DNA of 64,000 nucleotides. It comes from Lates calcarifer. Its lineage: Eukaryota > Chordata > Actinopteri > Centropomidae. The position numbers and the translations under genes are program-made. The notes beneath the pieces are model-generated. The model was given only the letters and a program-made list of their open reading frames with translations, searched no databases and had not been told where the DNA came from. Every line of letters begins with the position of its first letter. The stretch's first letter is position 1. The DNA lies in the NCBI RefSeq assembly GCF_001640805.2, contig NC_066856.1:17661616-17725615 (forward strand), given 5' to 3'. Below, piece by piece: positions 12,841 through 24,800 of the stretch.

Positions 12841-15800
12841 CTGGGGAACAAATTGAAAGAATTACATATTAATTATCAGACCCAAATTTCTGTACACACT
12901 ACCTGTGAGGAAAGAGGAGATCCTGGTAATCATGGCTTTGGTGATTTGCAGCTCAAAAGATGTAGGTGTAGACTTTGGCTGACGTTTTTTTAGACATCAG
13001 TTTTTATCCATCCTAGTAGCATGGCTGTAGGGATGGCAATGTCAGTCTGTCTGTTAGTGAGTCCACTCTGGTTCAGACTGGAATATCTCAACAACTTTTG
13101 GATAGATTGGATAGTAGTACATTTTGTGCAGATATTTATGAAGAGGATGAAGCCTGCAGACCTTGGCAAACTCCTGAGCTTTCTTGTAGCACTACCATCA
13201 GGTTGCAATTTGAGGTTTTGTGCGAAATGTCTTGACAATTCATTCATTCATTCATTCAATTCACTGTCAGGACTGGAGACTCTCAGTCCTGTTTAGACAT
13301 CTAGTTATGTTACCTATGATTTCAATGATATATTTAGGACCTGCTTCACATTGATACAGAGTCAACAAAATCCTGTAATTCTAATATATAATATAAAAGA
13401 AAATAATAATAATATTGAAACAAAGTTAGAGTAATTTTCACCTGCATGTCTAGATATATTCTGACCTGCAAATCAATACCTGGGATCAAATGCTTTTGTA
13501 AAGTAAATTATGTGCATTAACAGCATTACATAAAACTGTAAAACTGTTCCACTGAGAATATACCCAAAGCAACAGTTTACTGTTGTAGCGTGCATCCCTT
13601 CAGAGGTTGCATGAGGTTCTGCATATTTTGGGCACTGCAGAATCACTGTGTGATTTCTAACACATAATGTTACAATAAATTTCCCTCTCTCCCTTTCTCC
13701 TGTCAGTGCAATCTGTCTCCCTCTGTCTATCTCCCTCTGTGTCACTTTCTGTCTCCTTAGAGAAAAATGCAGTAAAAATAGTGTTTTTTTTCTCTGGCTT
13801 TTTAATGTACAGTTGCATCAAGGGGGAAGAGCAATGACCAGGATAAAACTGAAATCATTCAAATGAAACAATAAATACATTCAGACTGAAGAAAAAAGGC
13901 TAGAGTAAGTCTCTTACTTTCATCCTCTCTGTATTGCACTTCCTTTCTGCCTTCCTTCATTCCCAAGTGATTTAATCTACCTGTGTATAGTGTGATAGTG
14001 TGCCAGCTCCCCCCAGTGGCATCTACGTAGACTTCAACAATAGGCAGTTACTGTAGGACACACTGGTGGAACACAGCTTGTCACTGGGTGCGCCCAATCC
14101 ACATCAGTTTGGAAGAAATAGCAATGCAGATGAAAGTCTCTGTGCCAGGTCTGTTTAATTTACCTCATCATTTCTCTGCACACGAGACCTACTACAACTG
14201 GGTCATCCTGACAAATCCTGCACAGGGACTAAGTGGCTCTATGGAAATGTTCTCAGTGTGAGTTCTGATTTTCTCTGCCACTTTCCTTCTCAGGGACAGC
14301 ATGACAGTTTGGCATCAGCCTCAGCCTTGGGGGCGAGTCGACTTGGAGCTTTGAAGACATTTTTTCTCAAATGAAGTGAACACACCAACATAGCTCCACA
14401 GTATACCACTATAATCAACTGTATGCTTTTATGTTCCCTCACATATAAAACAAGGAAACTCAAGCTGATATTCCCTGTGAATATGAATGAAAAAGGATTA
14501 ATGATGAAGCATAGTTATAATTTCATGGATGACTCTTTGTTAAGCCATTTAGTAGAGAGAGATAGAGAAAAGTAAATACAGCTCAATTCAAAGGTCATGG
14601 CTACCCTTGACTTCCATTGTAAAATGGGAACTTCTTTAACAACCAGCCATCCCACGTTCATAATTCAGAAAATGATGCCATAAACCTACATTTACTTCCT
14701 CCCTGCTATGCAGATGAGTCTGGACATTAATGGCAGGGAATTAAGGAGGAGTTTTACAACTATGACCTTGTGGGAAATATAAAAGCTATAGCCTGGGAAG
14801 CAGCCACACGGCAGCAAAATTGGATTTAGTTTATAGAGCCAAGCGTCCCTCCCTCCAATCTCAAATGTCTCACTGAATGACCAAAATCGTGTGGGTTCCA
14901 TAATTAACTGCAGGTACTCCCAGAGAGATGCCAGCTAAACTCTGGCGGTAAACTCAGTTTGTTTGGAGTCAGGTGTTGTCAGAATGGAATGAAAATAGAT
15001 CTGGCTGTTTGGATGTACATTTGTATTTTAGTGTGAGAAGTGAGCCCTGTGTCTGACAGTAAGATAAATATATTTAGGATGTAGTAAAGATATATTTATA
15101 CTCTTCAAAATCCAAACATTTTTTTTCTTCTTTCATACACAGTTGGAGTTACCAAAGTGTAAGGTTACCTTGTTAAGTGTTTAGGCTGTTGCACTATGGC
15201 AGTACATCTAGCAGGGTTCAGGTTTCCTGTTTCCTTTATGATCATCAGTAAACTGTGCTAAAATGAAGAATGTTTACAAGTGAGGAGACAACAGGTCTCA
15301 CCTAACAAGATGATGATACATAGAAGGATGGCAATCAGAGCTCCTGTGCTGAGACCCACAGGGAGAAAGATGGCCTCTGCACTGCAAGTTAACAGGGATC
15401 CATCTGACTCACAGCCGCATACACGGATGGTCAGGGTGCCTGTGCTGCTCTTGGGCGGGTAGCCATTATCTTCAATCACCACAGGAAGGAAGTAGATCTC
15501 CTGTAAACGTCGTCTAAAGCCACTCCGCTTCGTAACAATTCCAGCTGTGTTGTCTAGGAAACAAGGAAAAAACATGAAAATGTATGTAGTCTTAGATTAA
15601 AAGAATCTTGCAAATTTGTATGGCCTGAAATACTGCAGCAAGTACTTTCTTCATCTATAAAGGTTAGAGAGTGTTCTGACCAAAGCCACAGAAAATATTT
15701 CCCCCCAGTGCAACCTAACATCAATAAGACAACCCTCTGAGCTACATTACAAGCCTGTAGTTCCAAGTATGAGAAATATAAAACTTCTCAATGTCTGATA

Positions 15801-18800
15801 ACTCTTAATGTTTGTTATGAAATCATCTCCAAATGTGCCTCTCTGAATGTGATGAGAAACAACAACATATCAAAGACTTGGCTTATCAAACTCTCACCAT
15901 TTTACACCTCTTATAGATAGAGCTTTTACCACACCCAGAACATTATTCCCTGAAACACCACAAAGAATTTTCCATCTACCTGCACTGTGAGAACCATTTG
16001 GATCTGTTGTTATTTTGTTATCTCTCTGTGCAGGCAGCATCACTCCAGAGAAACAGCAGATTAGCACTGATAGATAATAGATAAAAAAAATAACAACACA
16101 CAAAGGGAACAACTTGGGAAGACAGCCCGAGGTGTGAGGATGGCGAGGGGAATACAGGTCGACAATGTATACGGGAGAGAGGGAACATGTCAGGTTGGAC
16201 CTGCCTGATTCTGTCTGCTACAGCTAGACTGTCTGACCCCTGTCAAGCTAGGTTTTTTCCACTGACGAAGCCTGGCACATTTTCTTGACAGGAGGTCAGG
16301 CATTTTAGCACACCTTGCATGTTGTGCACAACTGCGATTTTGTTTGTGCTCCCTCTCCCCCTCTTGCCGAACCTGTCCACGGTGCCCATGGTGTTTGTAT
16401 TTCCTGTCCCTGCCTATCAGATCTCACTCTGTATCTGGAGAGTGTGCTCGCAGGGTCCCTGGCAGTCAGAAAACTGCAAGACAGTGTGTCCAAAAGGTAA
16501 AACTGGATCAGAGGTTCGGACCGGGGCTTGTCAAGGATGGTGAATGCATTCATTTCCCTGGCCTCATCCTGCCATGTTCCACTTTTCATCACCCATCTTT
16601 CTGGTTAGACTTCAAAGGGCTTGGCCAGTGCACACTGCAGAGTGTCATATATGCATCTATCATAACGTCTGACTGCATGTGATTAAACTATTTCTAGAGC
16701 TGAAACATGCCAGTCCTATTGTTTACAGCAGCAAACCTTTCAGCTATCTAATAATTAGTCTTCAGCAGATAGTCTTCTGGTCTAGTTTTTCATGAGACAA
16801 ATTAGTTGCAGGCAGAGGTTGGAGGGTAACTGTTAACATGTTCTCATTAGTGATTCCATTTGCTTCCATTTGTTGTATTCCCCAAAATTGATTTGCTAGC
16901 AATAAACTATATGTTAATGATCACTATTAAAAGATGTTTGTGTAATCTCACAAATTACCTCTTTTTCATCTGTGAAAAAGTAATGAATTTATTGATCTGA
17001 TTTCTGTCTAAGAAACTACTACATTAACATTTTAGTTGTGAATTACACATACTGAAATGCTGAGAATGATGTGGTCTTAGTAGTTTGGAGGATGAACCTG
17101 CATAAAGTGTAACAAGTTGATAACCTTCAGGCTCTATACTGTATCACACTGCACTGATTCACCGTGGCACCACACACAGCTGTACAACCAGTATATGAAC
17201 GCTCACTTCCAAAGTCCCGGATGGTGAAATTCTTGTTGGTTTTTAGATCTTCCTTTGGTGATTTGAAGGAGAACTGTTGTCCAGATGTTGGTAGATCCTG
17301 GTCCTTTGCACTGAAGGTTTGAATCACCTGTTTAAAAACAGATTTAAAAAAAACACACAACATTTGGTTATTTTAAAAAAAACAGATTATTTTTGAGCAG
17401 CTGTTTAAAATGTCAAATGTTCCTTGTTACTGGAAAAGAAAATTCCTACAGTTCAATTTGTTCTGCTAGAACGTGTGAAATTACTCAACATTAACCAGAA
17501 ATAAAAACTAGTACAGAAATAACAGCATGTCAGACCTGCCAGTGCAGAAACAAGGTAGTGTATTATTTGGTTAGTAGGTTTAGACACAGTCACTGAACAC
17601 TTGATTCATAATTTATTGAAATTTCTAGATTGCCTCAATAAATATGTAATGGATTAAGGTCATTCAAAACTGCTGGAGCTTGTTCAAAGGACTCATGAGC
17701 AGAGGCCAGTTGTTTGATATTGTACTTATTTTACAGTACATCTGCTATAATCACAGAGCAGTGGTATATTAGATGGTGAGCACACAATAAAAAAAGAAAA
17801 AGACACAAACTCAATAATTCATGCTTGACAATGTGTAACAGAGTTTACTGATACAACACGTAGCCAACCAAGCACTAACATTCCTGTACTTGTGGACACA
17901 GACTGTGGATTCAGCCACCTCTGTATCCAACTCCTGACGGCTTTCTTCTTTTCCCAAAATATCTCAGACCATTTTCCTGAAATGGGCTGTCCTGCCAGCC
18001 CAGCTGTGCCACCAGTCTGCTCCTCCCTGCTCGGTCAGTTTGACCTGCTGGAGACCTGATGCCTGTAGCCCTGGATCCCCCAAATGCAGGAGTAACCAAT
18101 CAGCCCTCCTGCCCTATTACATCAACCTGACTGTGTTGCTCCCCCTCTCTTTCACCTCTCAGTATTAGAATAAAATTCCCTCAAGGGGGAGTAAACCTGA
18201 CACCAGGTGTGATGAGTACTTTGTTGTGTTCCCAAAAGCAGATGTACACTTCACACTGCTGATTTCCTGTGACCAAATTAGCTTTGTGATGAATAAATCT
18301 AAAGCGGCAGCTAAAGTTACATTCACATTTAATCTGTCAACTTTTTTTCAGTAAAACAGTTATGGTGGAAATGGCTAATGCCCATCAAATGTTACTACCC
18401 AAAGTAATGTCTTAAAATTGTATGTTTTGCAGCGTGTCCCAGGGGAAGAACAGTTACCCTGCATCTCATAAAGCTGCTGTGTCCCAGGTTTAATTCCTGC
18501 CAGGGACCTCTTTAGCATGCCATCACACCCCTCTCTCACAGCCCTCATTTCCTGTCTAACTATATTATTAACTGTCTTAAAAAGAAGAGAGAAAAAATCT
18601 ACAGTAACAAAATGTCATTCTTACTTAAAGAATGACAAATGATTAATCAGAATTGTCAATTATTGATTATCTGCCTATCTGATCAATTGAGAAATCATTT
18701 CCGCTCTAATAAACAATCAACTGCAAATGTTTAATTTCAGCTCCAGTAAAATAAACAATCCTAAATACTGGTTAATCTCTATACCACTTACACAGCACAA

Positions 18801-21800
18801 TAAACTGCTTATGGTGTTTCTGTATAGCATTATCTAACAGTTCTTTAATTGCTGTTTCAGAGGCAAGAATAAATACTGAACCACTGGAAATGTCAAATGT
18901 TAGTATGACACTTCAGTGATAAAACATCAGTATTTGGCAGCTTTTAAAACAATAAGATTTGTTGTGTTTTCTAATTGCAAACTTAATTATAATCCATCAT
19001 GTACAGATGCTCCTTTTCTTGCTACTCAAAACTGCTTCCCACCTCCTCTCAGTCACAAGTAGAGCTGTGCCTGCTGTAACTGCTTATTATTGGGTGCTAT
19101 TGTATATGTTAAATGGCTTTAAGTGCATTCTGCATTTGCACTCAGCTGCATTGTAAGTTAAGCTAGATAAGAGCACCAGCTAAATGCTCTAAATGTAAAT
19201 GTAATTATTCCAGCATAACTGATTCAGTCGGTTAGCATTCCAGTGTGGCATTATAAAAAGCAAAGGAAATACATTAAAAAGCAGGGAACACATAATAGCT
19301 CTGGTTGTGCTAAGTTTATTTAATTCTTAGATCTCCACAGTTGGTAAATGTGCGTTGTACGTTTCCTTTGAGGCTGCTGTTTCCCATTTCACACTTGACC
19401 AGTTGATCAGTCAGGCCTCTGAGTAGAGTAAATAATAAAATAATGAACTATTCTACTGTATTCCTTTGCCACAGCGCTGATCTTTTTTCATTTGTAAATC
19501 TCACTTTAAAGTCTTGGGCCACTCTCCTCTTCCCACACATTTCCATGAAAATAGTCAGTTACTCTTGTTTGTCTATGCTCTGGGTACAGATTACTTTCCT
19601 TGGGAGGTTGTGCCACAGCATGAGATGCTCCAAAACAAGTGGTTTGTATGCTTTTGAGCAGTGCGAGAGCAGATAATCATCACAGGAGAAATGTGATGGA
19701 TTTTACAAGAGAGGATCGGCAATACTTTATCATCCACCAGCTGTGCACAACACCTGGTGGAAACATGCTGTGGAAACACTGGAGGAAAGTGTATATTCTG
19801 CACTGGAGGGCAAGAAAGGAGAGGGGAGCATGAAGAGAAGCAGAGAGAAAGAGAAGATAAAAAGCAGGAGATTAGAGTATGAGAGTAAGAAATAGGATAA
19901 AAGAGAATTAGGTGAGAGGAGAGGAGAGATAGTGATGACAACTACAAGGCACACACTTGTATGATGTTTGCAGCAGATCCTAAGTTGTCTAGTTTTACAC
20001 TGTTGCCTTTGTTGACTTTGATTTGTCTTTGTCTACTTTTTGTACTTGTAATAAAAATGTAATAAAATATAATACATTTAGAAATCTCTAAATTCAATTA
20101 AACCAAACTTTAACCGATGCAGGAGCTCTTTGTAGCAGCTGACTGAAGGAAAAGTTTATCAGCCTTTAACAATGCCCTAACAGTGAGATGCAGCCCTAGT
20201 TTGAATCCAGCCCATGCATTCTGCTATATGTCATCCCCCCTCTTCCTCTCTCTTCCCTAGCTTTCCTTTCTCAGTTCATCACTGTCAATAAAGGCAAAAA
20301 TTGGCCAAAAAATAATCTTTAAAAAAGCTTAATTACTACTTTTGCATATGTGATTTGTTTGTTTGTTTTCCAGTGTCATATTGGTCTCTACCTCCTTTTC
20401 TAAGTGTCTTGACTCAACCTTGAAAGCTGAAAACATGGCAAATTCACATGCCAAGGAAGACAGTGATGCCTTCTAATGGAGGGCACAGCCGTTGTTTTGA
20501 TTGCAACAGGCCTGAGGACCAGCAAAACATCCTCAGTGTGATGAGGAGCCTACAGCAATTTGATAGACTGCCAGAGAAGCTGTTCTTCACAACGCTAACT
20601 GCATATAGATGCCAGTTAATGGGCTAATTTACAGGCGCATGTGGTTTACAATGCGCACAGGCAAATTCTCAGCTGCATCTCAAATATATCATCTGAAATG
20701 TACTCCAGGTTGCTGATATGCAAAGCACTGCTGTGCTTTATGATTGCCTCTCCCAATGAATTGAACTGTATGACACAATCAGTTCAAGATTTAGATTCAT
20801 TCTCCATGCTGAAGGGTTCTCTGCAAAATCCCTTGAAATAAAAGGTTTCGTTCAAGTGACCTCGAGTTAAAATGGAAACCAACCCTCTGTTAGGTATCAG
20901 TGTGAGAGCCAAATGTATGTATTTGCTACAGTGATATAGTGGTCCAAAAATCTGTGTTTATTTCTGCCTAAGTGTAAACAGTGACTCTGTCAGTGTTTAT
21001 ATAAATCAACACCTTTCAGATTCAATTTTACACCTTTTAAATGCTTCTCAACAACCCCCTTGAAGCCATATCAGCTCTATGGGGGGACAAACAACACTCC
21101 AATCAAACAGTTGTCAACTCACTGGAAAATCAAAACGTCTTAACAGTAGAAAATGTGTTGTATTTAATGCCATGACATGACGCATGCATAGAAAGAGGCA
21201 GGGAAAAGAGTAAATGCTAATGTACCTGTCCAACTTTAGCATTTTCACACACAAAGGTCTCATAGGGACTGGCGAGCTCAGGTGGAAACTCGTTGATGTC
21301 CAACACGTGAACAGTGACAGCCACCCGACTGGTCAGAACTGGACTGTCTAGAGGGGAAAAAAACACAACACAGACCTGTTTAAATACAGCACAAATGTGC
21401 ACTCAGGACTGGACAGTGTTACATGTAGAAAAAAGGCAGTATGAGAGTTTTTTTTTACAGCACTGACATCATGTGGATATCTAAAGTACTACCACCTCAT
21501 GATGAGACAAAGCATAAAGGTTTATCACTGTTGAAGCAGGATGGCCAAGTGGTTAAAGAGGCTGTCAGGCCAGAGTGTCCAGTCAGAGTGTCCTTGAGCA
21601 GATGCTATACCGCCCACTGCAAGACGCTCTGGTTAAATGCTAGAAAACCTTTGATGTGTCTGGAACATGTTGATCCATAAATTGCTGCCAGGACGCTGCT
21701 GCTTTATGATGCTTTTGATTGATGATGAAAAGAGGAATTAAATAAAAACACACAGTAAATACATCCCATGCGCTGCCTACAAATAAAGCAGGCCTCACAT

Positions 21801-24800
21801 TATGGAATATGGCTCTATGGAGAGAATATTTTCTTTACAAGGTTTTTTTTCCTCAGGTTCTGTTATGGGTTTTAGCCATAAGATGTGCAGCCCATATTAA
21901 TTATAGTGTGAAAGCCCCCTTGAGAGGGACTGACTTGAATCCAGGGTTGTTTGTTACAATGTTTCCTCACTGCAGGGGCACAGCAGGGAAATGTTCTTTT
22001 TGTGTGAAAAGCCCAAGTAAGGTAAACTTTATGGATCTGATGTGGGAATAGGCTTTGCTCTTCAGTGGGGGGGCTTAGTGTGCACTTGTTTGTGTGAGTG
22101 CTAACACATGGGTGCGTAGGTTTGTGTGTAGGTGGGTGGTTGAGAAGAATGCAGGGGGGATCTGTAGAGTCATCTCAAGGGGATTGGAGACGCAGCCACG
22201 GCTCAGTTAGTAACCTGTGTCTGACCTTGATGGAAAAAGCAATCTTCCCACCGAGGTAAAAATGACACTGAGCATGGGATTTGCTGCTTTGCACTGACTG
22301 AACTGCTAACATTGATGCTGGGTGAGCATCAAAATACTGATCTTTTCTGTCATCAAGGTCCTGAATTTTTTGGCCTTTTAAAAAGTTGGAGCAATTTCAA
22401 ATCTTCCAGATCAATGAAATGTGTCAAAAAAATGTCTTTAAAGTCCCACACTTCTGGATACCAGAGTTTATCGTTTCTCCTCTTCTCTTCTCAAAAACTC
22501 ATCTTCATGCTGACTGGCTCCCAATATATCATCAGTGATATAGCTTTCAGCCCACTAGATGGAGCAATGGTATAGTGGTTATATTCAAAACTGACAAGCA
22601 TCAGCATTTCAAGCCAATAACAAATGCTCTGTTTAGTTTATTAAATCAGAATCCTGTATTGCTTTCTTGAGCGGTAAGCCATAAAGTCAGCTGCCTTATA
22701 CTGCTTTTCTACTGGATATTACTTTTTTTAATTAAACTCATTTTAATAATATTAATAAAAAACTCAATCCTTGCAAGCCATCAACCACAAATCTATAAAA
22801 TGCGCTGGAAAATAAAGATAGAAAGAAGGAAAGTGCAGCTGTGGCAAGAATGAGTAAGCAAACTCACAACACAAATGTTAAGTGTGAAACTAAATTCAGT
22901 TGCTGTAAATAGATAGAAATTGTGCTTCCTCATTCGCTCCTGCTAAGGTTATTAATGCATTTAATAGATCTTCCTCTCTCTTTGACTCCTAAAAATTGCC
23001 ACTGGGCTTAAATGCCAAAAAGCAAACCGTTAATCTAGCCCTGGCTCTTATTTAGCACGCCTTCTGCTGTGTACTGTGTCTCAGGAGAGCAGCAGACACT
23101 GCTCTCATTTTGCTGCATGACTGCAGTGTCTAGCAATGACCGGACAAATCTCACAGGCTTTGTGAAGTGAAAAGTCTCCAGCTCAGGTGTTGTGCTAATC
23201 ATTGCAAGTAAAACTAGCTTTATTTGAGCAAAATATCCTCCGACAGCTCGTATTGTTGTATATTTTGTTCTGAGTCATTATAATAAGAAATAAAAGGCGT
23301 GGGTGGATAGACGTTAAAAAGCAATAGTAGCAAGGACAGAGAGTAGATGCAGAGACAGGTCAAATAAAGAGGTCTGCAATAATTTACTGTTTATTGAAAA
23401 CCGCTGTACAGTGCCAACTGAGGATTCTCAAGACTGTAGAAAAGTCAGAACATTTTTTGTGTACATGACCTTTCTTCATACAAGCAATACAAACAATCCA
23501 TTATTTGTATGGGCATTAAAAGCATCTTTGCTTTAGTATGTATTGCTGTTCTTCATGGTTTAAAACGAAAATAACAGACAAACAAAAGCCCAACAGTGAT
23601 AACAGAATGCATTGCAGAGGAGTAATAACAGTTCTCCAATACTCAGAACACAAAGTTCTGCCAAATCTCATTCAAGGTCAAAAACAGATTTGAACTCACA
23701 AGTTGGGACACAAACCCTGGGGTGTTGAGTTTATCTCTATGCTTACTGCACCAGTGCAACCATTACTTTTTAAACACTGGCTCTGGATGTTGGATGGATT
23801 TTTTTCTTTTCTTTTCTGTCATGAGGGAAATTGTCTCTGGACAAACATCAGTCTTTTGACAGAGGAAGAGAGGGCAGAGGGCTGGTTCGGAGGCTGACTT
23901 GGGGAAAGGTGATAAGAAAGAAGTGAAATGTAAGTGGGCGAGGGCAAGATGTGAAGAAATACTGCCTGATTCCTGCATCAAGCATGATCGACTGAACATT
24001 ATAACCCCCCTGTAAAATTTCCATCTCCCTCCTCCATCCACAGTGTATCCTTTCAGTTTACCTCATCCTCCAGTTCCTTGACACTTCTACACAAAAGCCA
24101 CACAAAGAAACACACACACACACACATCGAAAACAGAATTAGCATGTCACTGCCATGACCTTGAGGGGAAGTGACTAATATCAGTTTCCAAGGCGACAAT
24201 GACTCAAGTTTTAACGGCCCATATTTCACAGTCTATCCTAATGAATATACAGCGTGGGTAATTTTGATTGAGCACCAGCCTGCCTCTGGGATAATGACTT
24301 TGACGGTTCTTAGCAGATTTGATGACTTGATGACGATGGATTTGCTTATTTATCCGGAAATTTGCTCCACTTCCTTCATAAAAACATAATTAGCTTGATG
24401 ACATGTCTTAAAGCCACGGCTCCACATTAGCTCACTCTTTTTGAGCTTGGCTCACAACACACTGTGATGCAGCCACATCTGTTCGCTGTAAAACTCTGGA
24501 AGGTTCACATTTTACTGCAGTGTAAGTAAAAGTTGACTCTGGCAAGAAAAGCTCCCTTCCAATGCCAATGTCATCAAACGTGTTAAAAAAGGCAGTTAAA
24601 AATGAAAACAGAGTTGAGGCGACTGTGCTAGAGGAGACAATGTCCTGAAGATACATTCCTCCGGGAGAGCTATCATGGTTTATAGTCACCTATAAACCTT
24701 TCCAGCAAAATGGGATTGAGTATTGACTTGAGTAAAAGTGTGTTAAATCCTTCACACAGATTATGGTGGGGGAAGGACAACGACACCTGCATGAATCACA

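Larger units (their letters stand above)
12841..15301 (-). other. cdh12: cdh12 intron within the transmembrane codon region (2461 nt)
   Basis: GT-AG intron splitting the codon for Val553. It contains a teleost repeat at about 13015-13250 and an ATTC microsatellite. The first 44 bases are open in frame with the upstream exon (stop at 15260-15258). No other gene seen. Confidence 0.85.
17328..21225 (-). other. cdh12: cdh12 intron (3898 nt)
   Basis: GT-AG, phase 0. It contains two related SINE remnants (about 18430-18600 and 20116-20330), a repeat tail near 19.2 kb and a purine-rich stretch at 19.8-19.93 kb. A GC-richer block at about 17890-18210 ends in 'ggggagtaaacctgac' and is unexplained. 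Confidence 0.85.

Noticed and set aside
16305..16682. Cluster of overlapping ORFs on both strands in a cdh12 intron
   Set aside because: Open frames on both strands come from GC-richer, stop-poor sequence; no frame gives recognisable protein and no gene model fits.
21540..21610. Possible tRNA-Ser/Leu gene
   Set aside because: Only an A-box-like segment is present; there is no matching anticodon arm, T arm or acceptor stem, so a SINE fragment is more likely.
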